Position numbers and translations under genes: made by a program | Notes under the pieces: generated by a model | Seen by the model: the letters and a program-made list of their open reading frames with translations, nothing else | Databases searched by the model: none | Told to the model about the DNA's origin: nothing | Part shown: positions 52,530-60,288 of the stretch, one piece after another | How positions within the stretch are numbered: the first letter of the stretch is position 1 | Layout: each line of letters opens with the position of its first letter | Origin: CAVZTX01 sp963778375 | GTDB lineage: Bacteria; Chloroflexota; Ktedonobacteria; Ktedonobacterales; Ktedonobacteraceae | DNA length: 64,000 nucleotides | Direction: 5' to 3' | Assembly: GCA_963778375.1 (NCBI GenBank) | Contig: CAVZTX010000022.1 | Span: 62,001-126,000 of the forward strand

Positions 52530-53099
52530 ATGCAAGAAGATAACCGGGACTCGGAACCAATAGAATATATTGAAGACACGGAGCACATGGAGGAAGTTCC
52601 CGCAATCCTTGACGAGGGAATGGGAGATGAGCAGTCCTTCCCTGATTTGGACGAGCCAACAGAAACAACAGAAGAGCAGTCAGCACCTACTCCCCCTGTC
52701 ATTGGTGGAGTAGCTGGCTGGATGCTTAAGGAGAAAGAAGCAGAAGAGCAGCGGTCATCTACTGCTCCTGAAGCGGCACTTCCAGCAGAGGCGCAGGGAG
52801 AGACGAATGGAGGGCCGCTGGGCTGCTGTTTTGGTGTGATAGTCGGCCTGGTGCTTAGCCTGGTGATTGTTATCCTGAGTGAGTTGTATGGGGGACCGTT
52901 CGTACACTCATTACAGGGCAGCTTCACAGTGATTATTCGTCTGATCCTGGCGTTGGTTGCGATTGCAGGGATGACTATCTTTGGCTATTTCGGGTGGAAA
53001 ATCGGCAAGAAGGTTTTCCGGGAGTATGAGCCGCCGGTTGTAAAGGATAGGAGCCGTAAACCAAAGGCCAGAACCAGGCCAAAGCCTAAGGGTATCTGA
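52530..53099 (+). CDS. Two-helix membrane protein with acidic N- and basic C-terminal parts
   Basis: A 189-residue protein. Residues 1-90 are rich in Glu/Asp (DEPTETTEEQ), then two hydrophobic helices (CCFGVIVGLVLSLVIVIL and IIRLILALVAIAGMTIFGYF), then a basic tail (KDRSRKPKARTRPKPKGI). No family recognised. The start at 52530 lies four bases after the upp stop; the ATG at 52494 would overlap it. Ribosome site weak. Confidence 0.6.
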   Translation: MQEDNRDSEPIEYIEDTEHMEEVPAILDEGMGDEQSFPDLDEPTETTEEQSAPTPPVIGGVAGWMLKEKEAEEQRSSTAPEAALPAEAQGETNGGPLGCCFGVIVGLVLSLVIVILSELYGGPFVHSLQGSFTVIIRLILALVAIAGMTIFGYFGWKIGKKVFREYEPPVVKDRSRKPKARTRPKPKGI

Positions 53100-53119
53100 A
53101 CATTTGAAAGAGGGCAGTT

Positions 53120-53935
53120 ATGCGGGTTGTGATCTTCTGTGATATGGAGGGTATCTCTTGCATCGAGACATGGGAGCAGGTCTCTGCCGGTAAGCCTATG
53201 TACGAGGAGTGCAGGAAACTATATACCGATGAAATGAACGCGGCGGTGCGCGGCGCACGTGCGGCTGGGGCAAGGGATATTGTGGTGGTTGATTGCCATG
53301 GGGCGGGCGGGGCATTCAGCTTCAAAAGTTTTCTACCTGATCGTCTGGAGTCGGGGGCACAATATGTCTTTGGCTATCCCTGGGCACGCTATATCGAGGC
53401 TTTTGAACAGGGTTGCGATGCTATTCTTTTTGTGGGGGCGCACGCAATGGCGGGAACGCCGGATGGGGTGTTGTGTCACACGGTCTCGTCGGAGGCATGG
53501 TATAACGCCAGGATCAACGATACGCTGGTAGGAGAGAGTGGTATTCTGGCGGCTATCGCGGGCTGCTGGGATGTGCCTGCAATCTTCGTTTCGGGTGACG
53601 AGGCGACGTGTCGCGAGGTGACGACGCTGCTTGGTGAAGAGGTGGTGACAGCCCCTGTGAAGAAGGGTTTGGGGAGGTTCTCGGCAATCAATATGGCTCC
53701 TAAAGATGCCTGTTCATTGATTGAGATGCGTACGGCGCAGGCGGTGAGTATGCGGCACTGGCCCAAGCCTTATAAGTTGGAGGGGCCGGTTACTTTCAAG
53801 GTGGAGGTTGCTACGCCTGATAGGGTGAGTGACTTTGTGGGGCGAGCGGGGGTGCGAATTGAGGGGCCAAGAACGGTGGCTTCGACGGGAGATAATTTCT
53901 GGCAGGCGTGGGATCAGTTTTGGTATAGGAATTAG
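53120..53935 (+). CDS. D-aminopeptidase DppA-like (peptidase M55)
   Basis: A 271-residue M55 protein: IFCDMEGISC with the metal-binding Asp8 and Glu10, VVVDCHGAGGAF with His, and GAHAMAGTPDG with His. M55 peptidases remove D-Ala from peptides. In Bacillus DppA is part of a D-peptide uptake operon. No transporter is beside it here. AGAGGGCAGTT lies upstream. Confidence 0.88.
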   Translation: MRVVIFCDMEGISCIETWEQVSAGKPMYEECRKLYTDEMNAAVRGARAAGARDIVVVDCHGAGGAFSFKSFLPDRLESGAQYVFGYPWARYIEAFEQGCDAILFVGAHAMAGTPDGVLCHTVSSEAWYNARINDTLVGESGILAAIAGCWDVPAIFVSGDEATCREVTTLLGEEVVTAPVKKGLGRFSAINMAPKDACSLIEMRTAQAVSMRHWPKPYKLEGPVTFKVEVATPDRVSDFVGRAGVRIEGPRTVASTGDNFWQAWDQFWYRN

Positions 53936-53950
53936 GGAAGAGCATTAAAT

Positions 53951-53966
53951 GGTGATCTAGATCACA
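53951..53966. promoter_or_regulatory. CRP-like palindrome upstream of the second secreted protein
   Basis: GGTGA-TCTAGA-TCACA; the 14-base core GTGATCTAGATCAC is a perfect palindrome. It lies about 160 bases before the start at 54125. Confidence 0.5.
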
Positions 53967-54051
53967 CTTGCTGCGTGACATAAGCCACATCTCCAATGTG
54001 AGCCATTCCATAGTTTTCTCCTTCATAAGCAAGTATAGTATTGAGGCGGTG

Positions 54052-54628
54052 TAGGGGGCTAACCGTTAAACTCCTGGCTGTATATGTCTATATTGTCATG
54101 AGTAAATGTAAGGAGCAAACAACTATGTTTCATCGCGAATCAAGGTCAACTTCTTCTGAGAAATCCCTTAAAAGGCTTGGGGGCCTGAGATGGGGGTTTG
54201 TGGCTATCTTTATCGCGCTCGTTGCTTTTGGCGTGAGCACATCAGCATTTGCGGCAAGCTCGTCCTCATCGTCGGACTTGCTGAAAGTGGTGCCGAAAAA
54301 TGTGGGTATTCCGGGGGATGGGATCAATTGTAAAGGGATTCTGTCCAACGGAACTTCGGTCTGTCATGTAAGGTTGACAGAAGTGAAGAGTGCCAGCAGT
54401 TCGCTGCACTGGTTTACGCGTAGTGATTTTCCGGCGAAATTTAGTCCGGCAAATGGGAATTTGAGTCCGGGGCAGAGTGTGCAGGTGACAATTACGACGA
54501 AGTTCTGCGGAGGGTACACGAATTTCTACTTTGTGGGGCCGAAGAATGTGGCGACGGTAACGTTCCAGTGTGGGTGAGTTTCACTCATCCTAGGCGACAT
54601 TTGGTAGAGATGTAAGGTTAGCCCCCTA
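54052..54628. repeat. 13-bp inverted repeat bracketing the secreted-protein gene
   Basis: TAGGGGGCTAACC (54052-54064) is exactly reverse-complementary to GGTTAGCCCCCTA (54616-54628). The coding sequence lies entirely inside. It could be the ends of a small mobile cassette, or base pairing in the mRNA. Confidence 0.4.
54125..54577 (+). CDS. Secreted single-domain beta-sandwich protein, paralog of 41137
   Basis: A 150-residue protein from ATG 54125 with AAGGAG upstream. Signal peptide about residues 20-40 ending in AFAAS. The mature domain has LLKVVPKN, CHVRLTE, LHWFTRSDF, ANGNLSPGQSVQVTIT, and FYFVGPKN with Cys at the same places as the copy at 41137. Function unknown. It is bracketed by a 13-base inverted repeat at 54052-54064 and 54616-54628. 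Confidence 0.7.
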   Translation: MFHRESRSTSSEKSLKRLGGLRWGFVAIFIALVAFGVSTSAFAASSSSSSDLLKVVPKNVGIPGDGINCKGILSNGTSVCHVRLTEVKSASSSLHWFTRSDFPAKFSPANGNLSPGQSVQVTITTKFCGGYTNFYFVGPKNVATVTFQCG

Positions 54629-54657
54629 TATTTGCATAAAACGGTTTATGGAGTGAA

Positions 54658-54692
54658 GCCGCACGGGTGGAGTTTCTTCACCGATGTGCGGC
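54658..54692. terminator. Stem-loop between convergent genes
   Basis: GCCGCAC (54658-54664) and GTGCGGC (54686-54692) pair, with an inner GGTG/CACC pair, and CTTTGCCGTTT follows. It serves the secreted-protein gene and possibly the chemoreceptor gene. Confidence 0.55.
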
Positions 54693-54723
54693 CTTTGCCG
54701 TTTAGTATTCGCCCAAGCCCCAA

Positions 54724-56466
54724 TTATTGATCGTTGAGGCGGAAGATGGACATGCGGGAGCGGAGGGAGTTGGTAAGTTCGACGAGGTGGGCGAGGGATT
54801 GTTGCATACAGCGCATATGATTGGTGATGTCGGTGGTCATGCGGGAGATTTCTTCAACGGAATGGACGACGAGTTGGGATCCCTGGGCCTGGCTGTCGGC
54901 GGCGGAGCAGATACCCTGGACGAGGTCTGCCATTTGTTCAGTTACTACGCTGATGGCATCGAGGGCGACGCCGGTTTGGGTAACTAGCTCGGTCTGCATG
55001 ACGACCTGGGAGATGTTTTGTTCGACGCTTTGGGAAACGGTTGCAGTTTCTTGTTGAATAGTGCGGATGCGAGTGGCTACTTTACGGGCGGCCTCGGCGC
55101 TGGAGACAGCTAAGGTGCGGATTTCTTGTGCGATAGTGGCAAAGCCCTGGCCGCGCTCACCAGCTCGCACAGCTTCGATGGCGGCGTTGAGTGCAAGCAG
55201 GTTCATGCGGGTGGTGAGGTCGGTAATGGCAAGGACGGTGTCGTTGATTTCCTGGCCGCTTTCGCCAAGGCGCTTCATGATGCGAGCCGATTGCATGGTT
55301 GATTCGCGTACCTGTCGCATGCCTTCGGTTGCACGATCAACTTTGTTCTGCCCCTCTAGGGTCACGTCCATCAATTCCACGGCTACTTGCGATATCTTTT
55401 CGGCGTGTTCGGAGACTTGATGCATGGTGTTGGCCATTTCATCGATTACGTGCGAGATCGAATGGACCTGACGCTCCTGCTGGCTGGTATCGCGTACGAG
55501 CAATTCGGTATTGCGCTGTACGTCCTGGGCATGCTCGTCGACAGCCTGCGTTACCATTTGTGCACTGCCTAAGATTCCACTAATCTCTTCGATTGTTATG
55601 TTGATGGCCTCTACGACGGGCTGCAATTTTTCATGGGAGGACTGAATACGTACACGCAAATCGCCACGCTGTACCGGTTCCAGATTTTGCCGCAGTTGGA
55701 CAATTGCCTCTTCGAGCGCTATACGCTCGGCTTCGCGCTCCTGGAAGATACGCGCATTATCAATGGCGATGGCGGCCTGGTTGGCAAAGAGTTCTACCAT
55801 TTCGATGCTTTCGACGGTCGGTATCTTGCCATCAGCGGGATCATCTAACGAGAGGAATCCCAGGAGTTTTTTCTTTCGTGGGCTAAATAGTGGCACGATT
55901 AACCCGTCTTCAGGATGCCAACCTCCCGGTTGATGGTCGTCTATGGAATTATTCACGGCTTTCGGAATGTCGGCAAATTCATCGAAGTGCTCGTGGGAAA
56001 CAAAATAGCTGTGGCTGATACGAAATTCGGGGCGCATTACGCGCAATATCTGCTCAACGCTGATGCGTCTTTCGAGGATAAGACGCTCATTTTCTTCGGA
56101 GGTTCCAATGTGGGCAACTGCTACGAGATAACCACTTTCTTCGTCGATGAGATTGATAGAGGCACTCTGAAAACCGGTGCAGGTGCTGATTGAGGAGACG
56201 ATCTGTTGGAGGACTTCTTCGAGGCCAAGTTCCGCACGCAACATATTGCCCAGGCGGATCAATTCTTTGATTTGCCGGGTATGTTGTTGTGGTGCAGATT
56301 CGGTTGGAAGGTGTAGCGTGTGTGGGTTGGGCATCGAGTGACCTCCATTTGAGGGTCTGGCAGGGATGGCAGTATGTTCCCGCTCCAATTGTGCATGTTC
56401 AGAGGTTGAACGAAAACGAAGGCGCAAAGGGATGAAAGAGTTTTGCTGTTTTTGTTCTGCCATCAC
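54724..56466 (-). CDS. Soluble GAF-domain methyl-accepting chemotaxis protein
   Basis: A 580-residue MCP with no membrane helix. A basic/Ser N-terminus is followed by GAF (about residues 75-245), a HAMP-like or linker segment, and the cytoplasmic signalling bundle with the tip NLLALNAAIEAVRAGERGQG. The tip is close to the canonical form, so coupling to CheA/CheW is expected. No che or flagellar gene is nearby. In a filamentous, probably non-flagellated bacterium it may feed another output such as pili or gene control. Confidence 0.9.
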   Translation of the reverse strand: MMAEQKQQNSFIPLRLRFRSTSEHAQLEREHTAIPARPSNGGHSMPNPHTLHLPTESAPQQHTRQIKELIRLGNMLRAELGLEEVLQQIVSSISTCTGFQSASINLIDEESGYLVAVAHIGTSEENERLILERRISVEQILRVMRPEFRISHSYFVSHEHFDEFADIPKAVNNSIDDHQPGGWHPEDGLIVPLFSPRKKKLLGFLSLDDPADGKIPTVESIEMVELFANQAAIAIDNARIFQEREAERIALEEAIVQLRQNLEPVQRGDLRVRIQSSHEKLQPVVEAINITIEEISGILGSAQMVTQAVDEHAQDVQRNTELLVRDTSQQERQVHSISHVIDEMANTMHQVSEHAEKISQVAVELMDVTLEGQNKVDRATEGMRQVRESTMQSARIMKRLGESGQEINDTVLAITDLTTRMNLLALNAAIEAVRAGERGQGFATIAQEIRTLAVSSAEAARKVATRIRTIQQETATVSQSVEQNISQVVMQTELVTQTGVALDAISVVTEQMADLVQGICSAADSQAQGSQLVVHSVEEISRMTTDITNHMRCMQQSLAHLVELTNSLRSRMSIFRLNDQ

Positions 56467-56574
56467 CTACCTCTTTTTCGGTATGTTATGTATAGATGGG
56501 TATCTATTTGAGCATAACATAGGGAGTTTCTGTATTCAAGGTTAATAGGAAATCAGGGCCATTACAAGTTCATT

Positions 56575-57900
56575 TCAACTACAACAATACTGCGAGTAGT
56601 AACCTTTTAGGGAGCGAGGAAGGCGACCGGTAAGGACGGTTCCTTCGGGGCGATGTTCTTCGGAGTCGACGTGGCCTCGGCGGTGGAAGAGTTCTACGAG
56701 TTCGCTTTTGTCGTAGGGGATGGTGACGCGTAGAGGTTCCATGGTTTCGGCGAGGACCTGGGCAATCTTCTCGCGTAGGGCATCAAGGCCTATTTTTTGT
56801 AGGGCGGAGACGGCTACTGCGTTAGGATAGAGGGATGTATCGACATCGAAGGGATCATCTAGTAGATCAATTTTGTTGAGGGCACTAACACGCGGTTTGT
56901 TGCCCGCATTGAGGTCATGGAGGACTTCGCTGACGGTCTCGCTCTGCTCGATAGCGTTTTCGTGGCTCATATCGACGACTTCCAGCAACAGGTCAGCGTC
57001 GATGACTTCTTCCAGGGTGGCACGAAAGGCGGCAATGAGTTTGGTGGGCAGTTTCTGGATGAAACCGACTGTGTCGGTAAGTAAGGCTTCTTGATTGCCG
57101 GGTAAGACGATATGGCGCGTTGTGGGATCGAGGGTAGCGAAGAGTTTGTTCTCTGCTATTACCTCGGCTTCGGTGAGGGCGTTGAAGAGGGTGGATTTGC
57201 CAGCATTGGTGTAGCCCACGACGGCTACTACGGGGATAGCCTGGGATGCTCGCTGCTGGCGATGGAGCATGCGCTGCTCGCGCACGCCCTCAATCTCTTC
57301 ACGCAGTTCCGCGATGCGGCCGCGGATGCGGCGACGGTCGATTTCTAGTTTTGTTTCACCGGGGCCGCGTACGCCGATTGCGCCTCCGACACCACCAGCA
57401 CCGGCGCTGCGTGAACCGCCTGCCTGGCGCGAGAGTTCTGTACCTCGTCCTGTCAGGCGAGGTAAGCGATATTCCAACTGGGCAAGTTCTACCTGTAAAC
57501 GTCCCTCGCGAGTACGGGCATGCTGGGCAAAGATGTCGAGAATGAGCGCGGTGCGGTCGATTATGCGGGCATTGAGTATTTTCTCGAGATTGCGCTGTTG
57601 CGAGGGGGAGAGTTCATCGTCAAAGATGACCAGATTAAAACCGAGTTGCTTTTCGAGGTCGCTGAGTTCCTGGACACGGCCTTTGCCGATGTAGGTGGCT
57701 ACGTCGGGATGATGCAGACGTTGGACCATTGAGCCGACAACTCTGGCTCCGGCGGTACGCGCCAGGGTTGCCAGTTCGCTTAGTGAGTCTTCAACACTCC
57801 ATAAACTTTCACTTTGATCGTGTTCTACGGCTACCAGGTACGCGTTTTCAAGCCTGGTATGCGAGCGAGTTTCAATAAGTTGATCTTGCTTTGGCGTAAT
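56575..57900 (-). CDS. hflX: Ribosome-associated GTPase HflX
   Basis: About 441 residues. The N-terminal ND1 domain has VGSMVQRLHHPDVATYIGKG and VIFDDELSPSQQRNLE. It continues with RIIDRTALILDIFAQHARTREG and SRSAGAGGVGGAIGVRGPGETKLE (Gly-rich linker), then the G domain with VVGYTNAGKSTLFNAL (G1), DTVGFIQKLP (G3) and ALNKIDLL (G4). HflX splits stalled ribosomes. The open frame reaches 58146, but the extra 82 residues are encoded by intergenic repeats. GGAGG at 57908-57904 points to a start near 57900-57895, where the codons are ATT and ACG, neither standard. Confidence 0.92.
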   Translation of the reverse strand: MTPKQDQLIETRSHTRLENAYLVAVEHDQSESLWSVEDSLSELATLARTAGARVVGSMVQRLHHPDVATYIGKGRVQELSDLEKQLGFNLVIFDDELSPSQQRNLEKILNARIIDRTALILDIFAQHARTREGRLQVELAQLEYRLPRLTGRGTELSRQAGGSRSAGAGGVGGAIGVRGPGETKLEIDRRRIRGRIAELREEIEGVREQRMLHRQQRASQAIPVVAVVGYTNAGKSTLFNALTEAEVIAENKLFATLDPTTRHIVLPGNQEALLTDTVGFIQKLPTKLIAAFRATLEEVIDADLLLEVVDMSHENAIEQSETVSEVLHDLNAGNKPRVSALNKIDLLDDPFDVDTSLYPNAVAVSALQKIGLDALREKIAQVLAETMEPLRVTIPYDKSELVELFHRRGHVDSEEHRPEGTVLTGRLPRSLKGYYSQYCCS

Positions 57901-58201
57901 TACCCTCCACTGTGTTTTTTCACTAGTTATAGACTTATTGTAACACCTTATCGTTAGAACGCAAGATGGTCGATTTTCTGGGTCTACATCATTAAGGGTA
58001 CTGGCGGCGAATTGGGGGACGGTTTCCCCGCCCAGCCTCAGGGGCGCGATAAATCTGGCCCCTACGAACGAGACGATTAGCCAAGGGTAATTCGCCAGCA
58101 GTATCATTAAGGGTACTGGCGGCGAAATCGGGAACGATTGCCTCACCTCACCTTGGGTGCCATAAATGTGGCCCCTATGGAGACATTCCTCGATGTCCAG
58201 C
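57901..58201. other. Repeat-rich gap between hflX and cvpA
   Basis: This 301-base gap holds two copies of a 24-base sequence at 57988-58011 and 58103-58126, each followed by a GATAAATCTGGCCCCTAC-like tail. No real gene is seen. Confidence 0.5.
57988..58178 (+). repeat. Tandem duplication of a composite intergenic repeat
   Basis: The 24-base block beginning ATCATTAAGGGTACTGG occurs at 57988-58011 and 58103-58126. Both are followed within about 30 bases by a G-rich/ATAAAT/GGCCCCTA element (58041-58065 and 58155-58178), so a unit of about 115 bases is present twice. Confidence 0.7.
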
Positions 58202-58726
58202 TTAGGGTTGGGGGATTGCGACGTTGGGAAAGGTTTTTACGAAAAAGCTGTTGACGTTGGCAAAGAGGCTGTGCGAGACGGTTGTATTATAGAAATTTTG
58301 CCAACTGCTGAGGTCGGCGATGGAAATGCCGCGAGCGGTTTGGAGAAAATTGTGAAGCACGATCAGTAGCAAAAGCCACAAGACCCAGGCTTCGACGAAT
58401 CCGATTACGCCACCGATGATGGAGTCGACGATGCCAATCAGGGGTAGGCGAGAGGTGACGCCACGAACGACGGTACCGATGATGTGTAAGATCAATACGA
58501 CACCGAAGAATAAGACGACATAGGCGATGAGGGGTGTTGCAGGAAGCTTGTTGGCGGCAAGCAGATTTGTGAATTGGGGACCGAATGCGTAAGCGACAAA
58601 AAATGCTACGGGTATGCTGAGCAAGTTGAACAGGCTGAAGACGGCTCCATTACGTAAACCATTAAAGACGAGGAGGACGATAGTGGCGAGAAAGAGTAAG
58701 TCTATTATGCTAAGTGATCCAATCAT
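58202..58726 (-). CDS. CvpA-family membrane protein
   Basis: A 174-residue protein with four hydrophobic helices. IIDLLFLATIVLLVFNGLRNGAVFSLFNLLSIPVAFFVAYAFGP and LIGIVDSIIGGVIGFVEAWVLWLLLLIVL follow the CvpA/colicin V production pattern. CvpA members act in envelope homeostasis; the mechanism is not known. It lies downstream of the TldD/TldE pair on the same strand and upstream of hflX. Confidence 0.8.
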   Translation of the reverse strand: MIGSLSIIDLLFLATIVLLVFNGLRNGAVFSLFNLLSIPVAFFVAYAFGPQFTNLLAANKLPATPLIAYVVLFFGVVLILHIIGTVVRGVTSRLPLIGIVDSIIGGVIGFVEAWVLWLLLLIVLHNFLQTARGISIADLSSWQNFYNTTVSHSLFANVNSFFVKTFPNVAIPQP

Positions 58727-58854
58727 ATAGGGTTTTTCCTCTCAACAATTTGGTGTTTCAGAGAGTAGTTGAGTATAACATCTATTATAAATAGACGTTG
58801 CGCGGAGGATGGTTGTAACACGAGTATTACGAGCGAGGGCAATCGAGCTTTCCA

Positions 58855-58879
58855 GGGCGGGGGCAAGCCCCGCCCCTAC
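58855..58879 (+). repeat. GGGCGGGGGCAAGCCCCGCCCCTAC palindromic repeat
   Basis: A G/C-rich perfect stem (GGGCGGGG / CCCCGCCC) with the family CTAC tail. It lies between cvpA and the TldE gene. Confidence 0.75.
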
Positions 58880-58923
58880 CATACACGGTCTTAGCAACAT
58901 AGTTTCTGGTATAGCCCTAGCCA

Positions 58924-60270
58924 TTAGGCGCCAGAGCCAGTTACGCCGGTGAAGTGGAAACGGGCGATACGGAGGGCTGGAGCTACGGCTGGGATGTAGT
59001 CGCGGCATTGGATGCGTTCGCGACCGATGGCCTGGACGTTTTGGAGGGCGTCGAGAATGCTCTGGGTGAAGCGGAAGTTTTTGACGGGACTTGTTAGTTC
59101 GCCGTGTTCGATGAGGAAGGTGCCGTCGCGGGTCATGCCAGTGAAGAGGGTTTTGACGGGGTGGACGGTATTGGTGTAGTGGAAACGGGTGACATAGATG
59201 CCACGGTCGATGCCGCGAATAAGTTCTTCAAGGGTGCTGTCGCCTGCCTCCATCATAGTGTTGATCGGCATAGGTCCCCAGGGATTGGGGGCAGGTAAAG
59301 CGTGGCCTGTGTCGGGAACGCCTTCGCGAGCTGCGGTAAAGGAGTCGTAGACAACGGCGTTGGCGATGCCATGATCGAACATGACAACGCGCTTTTTGGG
59401 CATGCCTTCGTAGTCGAATGCCTGCGGTAGACCGGCGGGGTCGTGACCATCGTCATAAATGGTGACGCGTGGGTCAGCGAGTTGTTTGCCGAACTGGCCG
59501 TTCATGAAGCTGCGCTCTTCCTGGACAGCAGTGGCGGAGAGACCCATGAAGATGAGGTTCTGCAAGAGGTCGGCAACGGCGTAGGTGTCAAGCACGACGG
59601 GGTATTCGCCGATGGGGAAGTCGATGGGATTGCGGCTGCGCTGGGCCTTTTCGACTGCTTCATGGGCCATGGCTTCAAAGTTGATGGTGGACGCGTCGGT
59701 GGCAAGGCGCTGGGTGTAGCCGGAACCCTGGGCATCTGCCATGACAACGGCGTGGCACTCAGCCTCGGTGCGTGGTTCGTAGGCGAAGACGCCGAGGGAA
59801 TTGGCTACAGCTATCTCGGTTGTGTCGGTTGAGAATGCGCCAGCGGATTCGAGGCCGCGCTCTTTTGCCAGTTGTACGATGATGCCGACGTTTCTGGCAC
59901 GCTCTTCCGGGGTAAAGTTGGCGGTACGTTCATTGTAGGTGGGTGCGGCGATGATGGGCTGGGGTGAGGGCAGCGAATGGAATTCGGGGTTTTCGGGCGA
60001 GATGCGCGCAATTTCCCGAGCCTGGGCGGTGACGCGACGCAGGGATTCGTCGTCGAGTTGATTGGTGGTGGCTACGCCGATGCGTTTACCTGTGACGGCG
60101 CGGACGCGGAGTTCGTGGTTGGTTTCGGCGACGTTCTGGTGTATGAAGTTGTTGGCGAAGCGGGTGAGGGCACTTGAGGTGCCTAGATAGAGCACTTCGG
60201 TTTGCTCTGCTTGTGAGAAGCTGAGTACCTTTTGCAGCAGTGCGCGTACGGTTGTTTCATCGGAATACAT
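58924..60270 (-). CDS. pmbA: TldE/PmbA-type metalloprotease partner
   Basis: A 448-residue protein of the TldD/PmbA superfamily. It lacks the HExxxH zinc motif, as TldE subunits do, and ends HFTGVTGSGA. Recognisable runs are TEAECHAVVMADAQGSGYTQR and AMAHEAVEKAQRSRNPIDFP. TldE dimerises with TldD to cleave peptides during RiPP maturation and protein turnover. It lies 18 bases downstream of the TldD gene. Confidence 0.88.
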   Translation of the reverse strand: MYSDETTVRALLQKVLSFSQAEQTEVLYLGTSSALTRFANNFIHQNVAETNHELRVRAVTGKRIGVATTNQLDDESLRRVTAQAREIARISPENPEFHSLPSPQPIIAAPTYNERTANFTPEERARNVGIIVQLAKERGLESAGAFSTDTTEIAVANSLGVFAYEPRTEAECHAVVMADAQGSGYTQRLATDASTINFEAMAHEAVEKAQRSRNPIDFPIGEYPVVLDTYAVADLLQNLIFMGLSATAVQEERSFMNGQFGKQLADPRVTIYDDGHDPAGLPQAFDYEGMPKKRVVMFDHGIANAVVYDSFTAAREGVPDTGHALPAPNPWGPMPINTMMEAGDSTLEELIRGIDRGIYVTRFHYTNTVHPVKTLFTGMTRDGTFLIEHGELTSPVKNFRFTQSILDALQNVQAIGRERIQCRDYIPAVAPALRIARFHFTGVTGSGA

Positions 60271-60288
60271 TTTTTTGCTGCTCTTTCT

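Noticed and set aside
58041..58146. N-terminal extension of HflX encoded by the repeats
   Set aside because: It would make the first 82 residues from intergenic repeats; HflX members do not have such an extension and a GGAGG lies downstream near 57905.
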